A DNA stretch of 64,000 bases, from contig OOIN01000003.1 of NCBI GenBank assembly GCA_900323505.1, positions 1,922,001-1,986,000 on the forward strand, written 5' to 3'. The stretch is from Ustilago trichophora (lineage: Eukaryota > Basidiomycota > Ustilaginomycetes > Ustilaginales > Ustilaginaceae). Under the pieces are notes generated by a model. The model did no database searches, was not told the origin of the DNA, and saw only the letters and a list, made by a program, of their open reading frames with translations. Numbering within the stretch: position 1 is the first letter of the stretch; every line of letters starts with the position of its first letter. Positions 1-9,275 of the stretch are shown piece by piece. A program made the position numbers and the translations under genes.

Positions 1-2160
1 GGAGGGAGATCGATGCCAGTGCTCAAAGGATCGTAGGTATGGTAGCGTGCGAGATTGGAACTGGAACATGCGTCCTGCGTACTCTCGGGGCCTGGCAGGG
101 ACATCGTTTGGATCGCTAAAGAAGGGCTCGGGGTGCACTTGACGTACAATCGAGAAAAGCGGGAAGGTCTCGACGACGGTACGGACCGACGGGGCCGGTT
201 CGTGGAAAGTGAGTAGACGCTTGCGTGGGCCTGCTTGATTCGACGAGGAAGTGTCATGCGAGCTCAGAGATAGCGTCTCTCCGTTGGAAAGGTGGGTCTT
301 TGTTGGTGTTGGAGGGGATGTCGACGAAGCGTCTGCAAAACGGACCTTGTTGGAACGGCCGGCTTCGTGCACGGTCTTCGGTGTTGCGCTGCTGGTGCCA
401 TTGGCAGCCCCGGTCGAGTGATTGTACTTGGTCTGCTTGAATTTACGCACGCTGTCCTCGTGAAACTCTTTCGAGGGTCTGGAGGATGGACTGGCAGTTG
501 GCGTCGTAGTGCCATTCTCAAGAAAGTCGACATGCTGGCGCTTTTTGGGTGTTGAAGAAGGACTTCTGCTGAAGGTGCTCCCGGTCGACATGTTTGAGGC
601 TGAATTCGAGCTATCGGTCCGCTGCCATTTGCGAGTCTGTCCCGGATCATCTGTCTGTGCATCTGCTGGCTCGGCAGCATCCGCATCGTTAGCCTCGTCC
701 TCCTGATCCGACGGCGGATCCACATTGGCAGCAACATCCTCCTTCTCTGCCTGTTGCAGTCTGTGGCTGAACTCCTGACTCTTGAAGAACCTTGCATCGA
801 AATCTTCGGCTTCTTCCTTCATCTGCTGGGTAAGTTGCGTTGGATCGCTGTGGTCAGACGCTCCTCGCTGTGTTTGCGAGATGGCATGCTGGAGATCGTA
901 CAATTTTGCAGAGGCGGATGGACCCGTGCGCTGCGAGTAGGGATCGGCTGCATGAATCTGATCCTGGTATGGATGAAAAACTTCAACAGCGTCGAAAGTA
1001 GTCATGATGTACTGATCCAGCCCAGGTCTTTCGGTGAAATGGTTTGGGTTTCGCTCACGTGGCAGGGTCTTTTGCTTCTCGTCAATGAGCCTCTTCTCGA
1101 GGAGAAGTCGCATGCGGTCTTCCGACATCCACGGTGGAGATTCTCCAGTGGCGTACAGCCGCGGATCTCGTGCAGGGTCCTCTGTGGGTATCGATGGGGG
1201 CAGACCGACGGCGCTCCTGCGATTCTTTTCGTCCTCCCACAGCCCCGACAAGCTGGGCACAAGGATGTTCTGATCTGGCGAGGCGTTGGGCACTTCGTCA
1301 AAATCATGATGGATATCTCTCTGCTTGAGTCTGCGGCGATTGATGATCCACGGTGCACTTGCGTCTGCTTCGAGCTCGCAGTGCGTTCCGCGATGCACGT
1401 CTTCTGCTTGCACATGGGCGTAAGGTATTGAGTTGCGGTTCCAGATCTTGCTACGGAAGTCGAGGGGCGATGGCTCATCGCTCGCCACGGTACTGCCCTC
1501 GGGTATAGGGAGCCGGAAGCGTACATCGTCGAGATCGACATAGTCGCAGCCAAAGATGTTGTAGTCGAGCATGAACTGTAGCTGGTATCGAATGTGGATC
1601 TCGAAAGGCTGAAAGACGGTCTTCATGACTCCGCCTGACTCGAGAATGGCAGCAATCCGGTAGTTGTGCGCTGGATCGACGAACGAGATCTTGAGAAAGT
1701 AGGAGTAGCCGACGTGGTAGCCGTAAAAGTTGACGCCCTTGCACAGATGGATGGCGGCGATGAACTGGTTGGCTTCTGGGTCGTCCGGATTACGGCGGAG
1801 GGAAGCGGCCATGGCAGCATTGAGCTCGCGGCCTAGGCGATGGATGTAGCGAAGAACGTCATCGGGATCGAGCGAGCCTTTGTATTGGATGTAGCAGTAC
1901 GGGTAGACGTTGTGGATGTGAAGACAGACTCGCTGGCCTGCGGGAGTAGCGCCAAAGATACGGAGGATGGGGACCTTGCGCAGAGCCTGACCTTCTGCAT
2001 TGAACGCGCATTGTGTACGATCGAGAGGCCCAGGTAGGGTGAGGATATGGTCGATATTGATCAGCCGAACGCGGAAGAAGGGTTCAGAGGAGGCTGCATC
2101 GATCTTCTCTGTTCGTTGTAGAGCTGGGTCGCCTTGTTCTGCGCTGATAGTCGTGGTCAT
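1..2160 (-). CDS. REV3: DNA polymerase zeta catalytic subunit, N-terminal part (runs off left edge)
   Basis: The minus strand is open from an ATG at 2160 to base 1 (720 codons, no stop), with an in-frame TAG just upstream of the ATG. The start of the protein (FRVRLINIDHIL, then VPILRIFGATPAGQRVCLHI and HNVYPYCYIQYKG) is the N-terminal domain typical of Rev3, the B-family polymerase that extends mismatched ends during translesion synthesis. A long low-complexity linker (roughly residues 430-660) follows, then a block with PEPFFSDPNDVP and REYAGRMF, which in Rev3 proteins precedes the exonuclease-like and polymerase domains. Those domains lie outside the window, so polymerase motifs cannot be checked. 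It is divergent from PMS1 across 465 bp. Identification is by recalled family pattern; confidence is high because both blocks fit. Confidence 0.88.
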   Translation of the reverse strand, partial: MTTTISAEQGDPALQRTEKIDAASSEPFFRVRLINIDHILTLPGPLDRTQCAFNAEGQALRKVPILRIFGATPAGQRVCLHIHNVYPYCYIQYKGSLDPDDVLRYIHRLGRELNAAMAASLRRNPDDPEANQFIAAIHLCKGVNFYGYHVGYSYFLKISFVDPAHNYRIAAILESGGVMKTVFQPFEIHIRYQLQFMLDYNIFGCDYVDLDDVRFRLPIPEGSTVASDEPSPLDFRSKIWNRNSIPYAHVQAEDVHRGTHCELEADASAPWIINRRRLKQRDIHHDFDEVPNASPDQNILVPSLSGLWEDEKNRRSAVGLPPSIPTEDPARDPRLYATGESPPWMSEDRMRLLLEKRLIDEKQKTLPRERNPNHFTERPGLDQYIMTTFDAVEVFHPYQDQIHAADPYSQRTGPSASAKLYDLQHAISQTQRGASDHSDPTQLTQQMKEEAEDFDARFFKSQEFSHRLQQAEKEDVAANVDPPSDQEDEANDADAAEPADAQTDDPGQTRKWQRTDSSNSASNMSTGSTFSRSPSSTPKKRQHVDFLENGTTTPTASPSSRPSKEFHEDSVRKFKQTKYNHSTGAANGTSSATPKTVHEAGRSNKVRFADASSTSPPTPTKTHLSNGETLSLSSHDTSSSNQAGPRKRLLTFHEPAPSVRTVVETFPLFSIVRQVHPEPFFSDPNDVPARPREYAGRMFQFQSRTLPYLRSFEHWHRSPS

Positions 2161-2625
2161 GATGGCAGTGGTGGGCGGGATCTAGATGCCTTGCTCCTCG
2201 TCATCTTTGGCTCACTCTAATGTTGCGGGATCGCATTTGTGAAAGGATGTGGGTGTATTGTTGGTGGTGGGTTAATCATAGCATAGCGGTTGGCTGAGCT
2301 CTGTGCGCCATCACATACTTCGAAGTTGTTAGTCAGGGTCCAACGTGTTGCTGCAGCATGGACAAGATTCGTGCCTCGTTTGGCGTTGAGGTGGAGGTTG
2401 AAAATTGCTCGATCTGTTGTCCCTTGCGATCTCACACACTCAGCAAAAAAATACGCGGTACGCGCTTATCCTTTACGCCAAACACTCCACATTTGAGCTT
2501 CTGAAGAACATCAACGGCTGGTTACACGGACCCACCGCTCTCGACTGAGCCACACACAGAGCTCATCACAGCGCTTTGGATCCCATGACGAGGCTTTTGT
2601 CACTTCACATTATGACCTGACAAGC
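2161..2625. promoter_or_regulatory. Shared divergent promoter region REV3 / PMS1
   Basis: These 465 bp separate the start codons of two DNA-repair genes transcribed away from each other. Two ACGCG pentamers lie close together at 2453-2457 and 2460-2464. ACGCG is the core of the MluI cell-cycle box bound by MBF in yeasts, which controls many S-phase and repair genes. Co-regulation through these sites is an inference. No convincing ORF lies here. Confidence 0.45.
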
Positions 2626-5592
2626 ATGACGATGACCAGACTGCAACAAGACGAGGCTGCCGGTCCTTTCGTCCAGAATGCGTCCACAAGCTCCAACGTC
2701 ATCCGACCCATCCCTTCCACCGATGTCCACCGCATCACCAGTGGACAGGTCGTCCTCGACCTGCAAACCGCAGTCAAGGAGCTCATCGAGAACGCACTCG
2801 ATGCATCAGCCACCAACATTGCCATCAACTTTCGCGACTACGGTGCCGACTCGTTCGAGGTCGTGGACAATGGCACTGGCATCGACCCGTCCAACTACGC
2901 CTCTGTTGCACTCAAGCACTACACCAGCAAGCTATCCTCCTTCTCAGACCTCGCCCTTGTCCGCACGTTTGGTTTCCGCGGCGAGGCACTGTCCTCATTA
3001 TGTGCACTAGCCATGGTGACGATCCACACGGCAACATCGGAGCAGGCACCCATGGGGACCGTTTTGCGGTTAGACAAATCAGGCAAAGTTGAGAGCGATA
3101 CTGGTCGAGCAGCAAGGCAGAGAGGTACAACCATCAGCATCGAAGGCCTCTTCAAATCGCTACCTGTGCGCAGGAAGGCGTTTGAGAAGAATCTCAAACG
3201 AGAATACACCAAGGCGCAGAACTTGCTCCAAGCCTACGCGCTCATCACAAGAGGAGTTCGATGGACCACTACAAACACGCCCGCAGGTGGCCGCAAAACG
3301 CCGCAGTTCAGCGTCAACTCCTCTAACGCGGACAACTATCTCTCTGCCAATGTCTCAGCGTTGTTCGGTGCGAAAGTCGCTCCCACGCTCATGCCGCTCA
3401 ACCTCGAGCTCACTTTTTCGGTGGCAAGGGCGCGTAATCGGCCCCTTCAGAGTACCACAGACCCGGACGGCGAGAATGACGATGACGAAACAGCCGCGAA
3501 ATCACGAGACGAAACTTCCACCGTGACGGTCGCAGGCCTCATCAGTAAGCCTACCTACGGCTCTGGGCGCACGTCCTCCGATCGACAATTCTTCTACATC
3601 AACGGTCGACCGTGGGAAGCAGGCCGGGTCAGTCGCGCCTTCAACGAAGTCTACAAGTCCTTCAACTCAAACCATTTCCCTTTCGTCATTGCCGACTTTC
3701 GACTGCCTACCGACTCGTACGATGTCAACGTCAGCCCGGACAAGCGCACTATCTTCCTGCACGAGGAGAGTCGGTTGATCGAAAAGGTCAAAGAGGCACT
3801 GGAAGGGCTGTTTGCTCCAAGCCGAGCTACTTTTCTCGTCAACGGTGCGAGTCATTCGCTTCGCAGTGGAAACGGAGCCTCGAGCTTGAGGGCTCAGTCC
3901 AAGTTGCGCGGGTTCACTTCCAGAGCGAGAGATGCTTCTACCGCTGAGGAGGATGAGGACGGTATGGAAAGCGCAGAGGATGAGGAAGGTGGTGGAATCG
4001 AGGAAGAGACGCAAAGGCCCGAAGCAGGCTCTCGTTCCGAATCAGTGGATCAGATACCTGTGGGCGAGAACGAACAGGACGAGACGCCTGCACCCTCAAG
4101 ATCCCGCCTTTCGGCAGCCAAAGCCAACGACCTCGAATACCGCGAAGATTCGGGTTCGCTTCCTCCGCTTCCGATCCAAGAACGAGATCAACTAGCGAAC
4201 GATGACGATGATGCCAGCGAGCCTGAAGTTCCTGCACCACCAGCTCCAGAGCCAGATTCTCCGGAGCCCTCCTCATCCAAACGCGATTTTGATGAGGTGC
4301 TTGACACAAGCCAAGCTTCCTGGTCGCCCACAAAGAAACAGCGTACTACCGTGTCTTCTCCTGCGCCAACGCGGTCTCTCAATTCGCCCGTGACGGAGCG
4401 TTCACGCAGAGAGGCCAAGGACGTTCTGGCTTCCTTGAAAACTTTTGCGCTGCCTGGTACCCAAATCGACAACGATTTGCCTGTTTCCAAGCGAATGGCT
4501 GCTGGAGAGGAAGAGGAGGATGCAATACCTATGGCTGTCGAAGCTGACGTAGTTGGCGATTCGACAGAGGATGACTCGCCAACTCGTGCGGAAGATGAAC
4601 CAGAAGGGCGAGAAGAACAGGGTGGAGGCGAAGACGATGAGGTACCCCTTTCAAACAAGCTCGCGGCGATGCATGAAGTCACCCTCGACATTGATGATGT
4701 CGAAAACGAAGACTCGATCTCCTTCGATCTGCCACGTCTGCAGGCCCGTCTTCGCGAGCGACGGTCTGCGGCTGCATCTTCCTTGACTCAAAGCCAAGAC
4801 CTCCCCGCATCGGGCGACGAAGAGCTCCTCGCCGGCGCCGGAGTCTCTAACGACGATGAAGCACAAGTCGAACGCGCGCTATCACGTGTCATTCACAAGG
4901 ACGATTTCTCCACCATGTCGGTCGTTGGCCAATTCAACCTGGGCTTCATCATCGCTCGGCGACGCACCCAACCTGAGCCCTCTTCCTCGGACGAGATGGA
5001 CGATCTGTTTATTGTCGACCAGCATGCCTCGGACGAAAAGTTCAACTTTGAGACTCTGCAGCTGACGACACAGATCCGCTCGCAGAAGCTCATCTCTCCG
5101 CGCGCGCTGGAGCTGTCTGCCTCTGATGAGCTGGTTGCTATCGAGCATCAGGATACGCTCCTGTCGAATGGATTCGAGATCGCGGTCTCAGAGTGGGGAT
5201 TACCGGGGACACGGATCAAGCTGGTAGCTCAGCCAATCAGCAAAAGCACCGTGTTTGGAGTGAAAGATCTGGAAGAGCTGCTCTACTTGCTCAGAGATAC
5301 AAGTGCAGGTTCCGAGGCGGCGAGAGGGATCCGGTGCAGCAAGGCAAGGGCGATGTTTGCCAGTAGAGCGTGCAGAAAGTCGATCATGATCGGGACTGCG
5401 TTGAACAAGGCCAAGATGAGTGCCATTTTGCGCAACATGGGGACGATTGAGCAGCCGTGGAACTGTCCGCATGGCAGACCGACGATGCGTCACTTGGCAT
5501 GCCTCAAGACGCTCGGTGATAGAGGGCAGGCAATGAAGATGGATGAGGATGCGAGTCCCAACTGGGACGAACTTGTACGATGTCTCGCATAG
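2626..5592 (+). CDS. PMS1: DNA mismatch repair protein Pms1 (MutL homologue, PMS2 type)
   Basis: Single-exon gene of 988 codons. The N-terminal GHKL ATPase is complete: ELIENALDA near residue 52 (catalytic Glu), DNGTG near 81 and GFRGEAL near 117. A long acidic Ser/Glu-rich linker (about residues 410-750) precedes the MutL C-terminal domain. That domain carries DQHASDEKFNFE near residue 798, matching the DQHA(X)2E(X)4E metal-binding endonuclease motif, and CPHGRP near 947, a second endonuclease motif. These identify the nicking subunit of the Mlh1-Pms1 (MutL alpha) complex, which cuts the daughter strand after MutS recognises a mismatch. It is about 120 residues longer than the yeast and human proteins, mostly in the linker. 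The start at 2626 is the first ATG before the conserved domain; a second ATG lies two codons on. Confidence 0.95.
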   Translation: MTMTRLQQDEAAGPFVQNASTSSNVIRPIPSTDVHRITSGQVVLDLQTAVKELIENALDASATNIAINFRDYGADSFEVVDNGTGIDPSNYASVALKHYTSKLSSFSDLALVRTFGFRGEALSSLCALAMVTIHTATSEQAPMGTVLRLDKSGKVESDTGRAARQRGTTISIEGLFKSLPVRRKAFEKNLKREYTKAQNLLQAYALITRGVRWTTTNTPAGGRKTPQFSVNSSNADNYLSANVSALFGAKVAPTLMPLNLELTFSVARARNRPLQSTTDPDGENDDDETAAKSRDETSTVTVAGLISKPTYGSGRTSSDRQFFYINGRPWEAGRVSRAFNEVYKSFNSNHFPFVIADFRLPTDSYDVNVSPDKRTIFLHEESRLIEKVKEALEGLFAPSRATFLVNGASHSLRSGNGASSLRAQSKLRGFTSRARDASTAEEDEDGMESAEDEEGGGIEEETQRPEAGSRSESVDQIPVGENEQDETPAPSRSRLSAAKANDLEYREDSGSLPPLPIQERDQLANDDDDASEPEVPAPPAPEPDSPEPSSSKRDFDEVLDTSQASWSPTKKQRTTVSSPAPTRSLNSPVTERSRREAKDVLASLKTFALPGTQIDNDLPVSKRMAAGEEEEDAIPMAVEADVVGDSTEDDSPTRAEDEPEGREEQGGGEDDEVPLSNKLAAMHEVTLDIDDVENEDSISFDLPRLQARLRERRSAAASSLTQSQDLPASGDEELLAGAGVSNDDEAQVERALSRVIHKDDFSTMSVVGQFNLGFIIARRRTQPEPSSSDEMDDLFIVDQHASDEKFNFETLQLTTQIRSQKLISPRALELSASDELVAIEHQDTLLSNGFEIAVSEWGLPGTRIKLVAQPISKSTVFGVKDLEELLYLLRDTSAGSEAARGIRCSKARAMFASRACRKSIMIGTALNKAKMSAILRNMGTIEQPWNCPHGRPTMRHLACLKTLGDRGQAMKMDEDASPNWDELVRCLA

Positions 5593-5838
5593 CAATGCCA
5601 CATCTTGGCAACATGATCTGTCATCTGGGTGACAAGTGAGAGATTGCGAGAACGGGTATGAATTATCGTGAGAAATCAAAATCAAAGAAAAGAAAATTGC
5701 GATGCGAAAAACAGGACACAAAACTCTATGAACGACAAGACGTTAGAGGTAGGTGAGCAGCACTCGATGCTGCTGGTGGGATCCGATTGTCAGTGGTCTA
5801 GCCACTCGCTTGAGCCAGCGGACGAACGGTCGTGGCTT

Positions 5839-6342
5839 TTAGAGCTCGTCGCCGTCATCTTGACCGTGAAAGTCGACCCCACTCTGCAAGAGATCTTCGA
5901 CGGGCATGAGACCGGAGCCTTTTCCATGGGTCAAACTGTCGATCCTGATGTTGAGCTGCCTTGCCCTTTTTCGGAGGGCATCTCTGGTCCTCCAAAGCTG
6001 CTGAAGCTGATTCAAGAGCTGCTTCTTTCGACTCGCGGCATTTACATCCTCGACAACGACAAAGTCGTCCTCGTCTTCGGACTCTGAGCACGCACCATCG
6101 TCGTCGCGCTTGCTGGCTTGCGAGAAGGATGGTCGCCGTGATGTCTGCTTATGCGCGGACGAAGGTACGGAAGAGAAACGGGCGAGCTGTCTCTCGATTT
6201 TGTCCTGTTCTTCGTCGAGATATTGGAGCAGGTCGTAGATCTCGCGTCGATAGTCTGGGAGCGATTTGCGTGGGTCGAGGACGTGTTCGTCTGTGCTTGA
6301 CGGAGAGTCGAGCACCGAAGAAGCTCGGGCGATCATGTTCAT
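5839..6342 (-). CDS. Acidic coiled-coil protein, not recognised
   Basis: Open frame of 167 codons from an ATG at 6342 (context ACAATG, with A at -3). An in-frame ATG at 6450 would add 36 residues beginning with a hydrophobic stretch (MGLSLPVFLHLVC) that could act as a signal anchor; I prefer 6342. The N-terminal third has a likely helix (YRREIYDLLQYLDEEQDKI). The middle is Ser/Arg-rich followed by an acidic run (SESEDEDDF), then a second helical segment rich in Gln, Leu and Arg. The C-terminus is acidic, ending DDGDEL. No enzyme motif is visible and I do not assign a function. It lies tail to tail with PMS1, 246 bp from its stop. Codon use resembles neighbouring genes, which supports its being real. 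Confidence 0.6.
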   Translation of the reverse strand: MNMIARASSVLDSPSSTDEHVLDPRKSLPDYRREIYDLLQYLDEEQDKIERQLARFSSVPSSAHKQTSRRPSFSQASKRDDDGACSESEDEDDFVVVEDVNAASRKKQLLNQLQQLWRTRDALRKRARQLNIRIDSLTHGKGSGLMPVEDLLQSGVDFHGQDDGDEL

Positions 6343-6467
6343 TGTGTACGAGAGGGTATGATGGTCGTCGGGTATATGATGGAGAGATATTTGACGAGAA
6401 GATCGGGGTGAACAGACAAGATGGAGGAAGACTGGCAAGGAGAGTCCCATCAGCAAGTAGAGCTTAG

Positions 6468-7296
6468 AGTGCGGGGGGCCATGCTCGTCTGACTCAATCT
6501 AAGCTAGATCAGCTCCCCTGCCGGGCAAGGGCGGCTCAAGACGCAGGGGCAGCGGCTCTTTGAGAGTGCCATTCTGGAAGCAAGATTGCTTCAGATTGAG
6601 CGGTGTGTGTGCAGGTGTCAAAGCGCCAAACAGTGCTTGCTTTCTGCTGAGCTTAACTGGAATTTGGCGTTCAGCCAGATTTCACGAGCAAAAAGAGCGT
6701 TCCAAACTCAGACCCTGAAACTCTCTCTGACCTACACCCGCGTTATCTTTGGCAGCAGATAACGACATTTTTGGTTTTTGCGCTCGATTCAGATTTGTGA
6801 CCCCACGTCGGCGTAACACTTGTACAAGGAGAAGAGATTCTCGCATCGTGCCGACGCTACCTGAACAGCTGACTACCAACACGGAGTTGCTGTGGCTGGT
6901 GGCTCAAAGAGCTACAGTACATTGGTGACTCGTTGACATCTTGAGACGTGAGCGAAAGGCTGTCGAGTGTTGTGTTCTTGGCGGATTACGGATGTGGTCT
7001 GATTTTGGCCTTTTGCACTGCCAGAATCGCCCCATAATTTGGCAGTGCTGCTCCGCTCTGTCAGGTGAAATTGCCCGATTCCGTTCCTGGAAGCTGGTGC
7101 GACTCGCGCTTATTTTGACTTCCTTTTTGCCTTGGCGCTAGAAGAAACACATCGACAAACAACACATCTTTTTCTCTCACCTTACCCACACTTGGAGGTG
7201 CTCATCACGGTCTTTACCCGGTCTCTTTGTTTCACTTTCTTCGCTCTTACTCCCACCACCATCAGTCTTGGTCTCTCTCTTTGCTTTGTCTGCAGC
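6468..7296. other. Intergenic, promoter side of ERG2
   Basis: No supportable gene is visible. The last 150 bp before the ERG2 start are pyrimidine-rich, as in other leaders of this window. Confidence 0.5.
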
Positions 7297-8109
7297 ATGT
7301 CGTCCCATCGACCTCGCTCTACCAAGGGTGCTAACGGTGCTTCCCCCTCACCTAAGCGCAGCTGGGTATTCATCTCTGCCCTGATCGTCGGCTTCTGTGC
7401 TCTCGTCGCAGCGCTCGACTCGATTCGCTCCAACTTCTACATCTTTGACCACAACAAGATCTACAAGATCGCTTCAACCGCTGTCGCCAATCACCCCGGC
7501 AATGCTACCGCCATCTTTGACGACATCCTCGACAACTTGCGTGCCGACCCCAAGACGGCGCCCTACATCAACAAGAACCACTTCAGCGTCGAGTCCGAGT
7601 GGATGTTCAACAACGCAGGTGGTGCCATGGGCAGCATGTACATCATTCACGCTTCCATCACCGAGTACTTGATCTTCTTTGGTACCCCCGTCGGCACTGA
7701 AGGTCACACTGGTCGACACACCGTACGTATCCCTTACCCACAACCCTTTTGTCGAAAAGGATAGCATTATTGACTCGAGCTTGATTTTTGTAAAATGTGA
7801 TGAGGACAGGCGGATGACTATTTCAACATCCTCACCGGCAACCAGTACGCTTTCCCCGCTGGAGCACTCAAGGCCGAGCACTACCCCGCCGGATCTGTGC
7901 ACCACCTTCGCCGCGGAACCGTCAAGCAGTACATGATGCCCGAGGACGGATGCTGGGCACTCGAGCTCGCTCAGGGCTGGATCCCTCCCATGCTGCCTTT
8001 TGGTCTCGCCGACGTGCTCAGCTCGACGCTCGACCTGCCCACGTTCGGCATCACGGTCTGGATCACCGCTCGCGAGATGATTGGCAACTTGCTCATCGGC
8101 AAGTTCTAG
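7297..8109 (+). CDS. ERG2: C-8 sterol isomerase (sigma-1 receptor family)
   Basis: Two exons, 7297-7722 and 7810-8109, encode 241 residues. The 87-bp intron (7723-7809) begins GTACGT and ends ACAG, and removing it keeps the frame exactly (HT joined to ADDYF). One N-terminal membrane segment (about residues 24-42, [20 protein letters not shown]) precedes the ERG2/sigma domain, with [43 protein letters not shown] and, after the splice, NQYAFPAGA and [21 protein letters not shown]. The enzyme moves the C8-C9 double bond to C7-C8 in ergosterol synthesis in the ER and is a target of morpholine fungicides. Without splicing the frame stops soon after the donor. Length and domain match fungal Erg2. 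Confidence 0.96.
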
Positions 8110-8279
8110 TTGTTCTCACCGACATGCTAGATGCAAGATACCAACATACTCATGTACATAGACCACGCTGCGCAGTGCGCAGAGTAATAATACATTGCAT
8201 ACAAAGCTTTCTTCGATTGCCACCCCGGCCACCTCGAACAACAACAGCAGCGGCAAGCTGATTCGTACTACGATACGTC

Positions 8280-8861
8280 TCAGAGCGGGATAGCAGACAA
8301 CGACTTTCCATCCCAGCCCTGGCCTCTGGACTCGATCGGACGCTTGCCGTGCTTCTCGCTCCACGCCACGATGCCACCGGTGAGAATGAGAACCTGCTGT
8401 GCGATGCTCTGCTGAGCCTGAGCTTCGGTTGCACCGGACTGGACGTGCATCTTGACGAGCTCATCTGCGACCCATCCTGCCGCTCGTGTGCCTCTGCCTT
8501 TGCTCGAGTTGCAGTGGAAGATGAGTTTCGGGATCGTCGACAGCATCGGTGCGAGCGTTGGTAGTGTCGCTGGTAGGGAATGGGCTGGAAGGTTGATCGC
8601 TCCAGGCAGGATGTACTGCAGCATAATCAGCAAGAGATGTAGCGATTAGATCAGTATGCAGTGGAAAGGGAGATGAAGAGAGGCAGCAACACTTACGTCG
8701 CAATCAGAACGTCGTACGTCGACAACGATAAAGTCCTTGCCTGGCGTCTTGCCAGCGTACCAAGCGGTGAGCTCGTCGACGCTGATTGAGCCCGGCTTGG
8801 TGGTGGGCTCGCCGTACACCTTTTGCCACTCGGCTCGGTTGATGGGGTGATCGTCTGACAT
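8280..8861 (-). CDS. Rhodanese-domain phosphatase-like protein (Ych1/Ibp1 type)
   Basis: Two exons on the minus strand, 8861-8697 and 8615-8280, give 166 residues. The 81-bp intron has donor GTAAGT (8696-8691) and acceptor GCAG, and both exons are in phase 0. Exon 1 holds FIVVDVRRSDCD, the central strand of a rhodanese fold. Exon 2 holds AINLPAHSL and the active-site loop HCNSSKGRG near residue 90, which fits the CX5R pattern of the Cdc25/arsenate-reductase branch of rhodanese proteins (yeast Ych1, fission-yeast Ibp1). It could be a small protein phosphatase or an arsenate reductase; the sequence does not decide. A longer upstream frame to 9092 has no supporting domain, so I start at 8861. 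Confidence 0.85.
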
Positions 8862-9275
8862 GGTCTGTATGCACTTTGCGGGATATGGTCGTGGCTCGTC
8901 AAGCAGCGTTGAACAATGTGCACCTCTTCTTGACGGCTCAAACCTCAACAGAGTCCAACATTTTGGATTGCGGAGGTCGAGGTATTTCAAATTCCCGATC
9001 TCAGCAAAAAGAGGGACGTCCGATAGAGTGAGCGTCACGATGAGATCTTCGGGTATATCGGTCCGCGAAGACGCGTTTTGACCGGTTTGCACGGGGCAGA
9101 AGAGGGTGTGTGCGGGGTAAACGCATGGACCGGCTCAAAGCAACAAACTCTTCCTCGACCAACACCAACAACACCTCGGGCCAGATATCATCCACTCGAG
9201 CCGCCCACAACGCTGTCCTAGAAGCTCGCTCGAGGTCTCTGTAACTCTTTCAACACCCACGCTGACGCCATCGAA

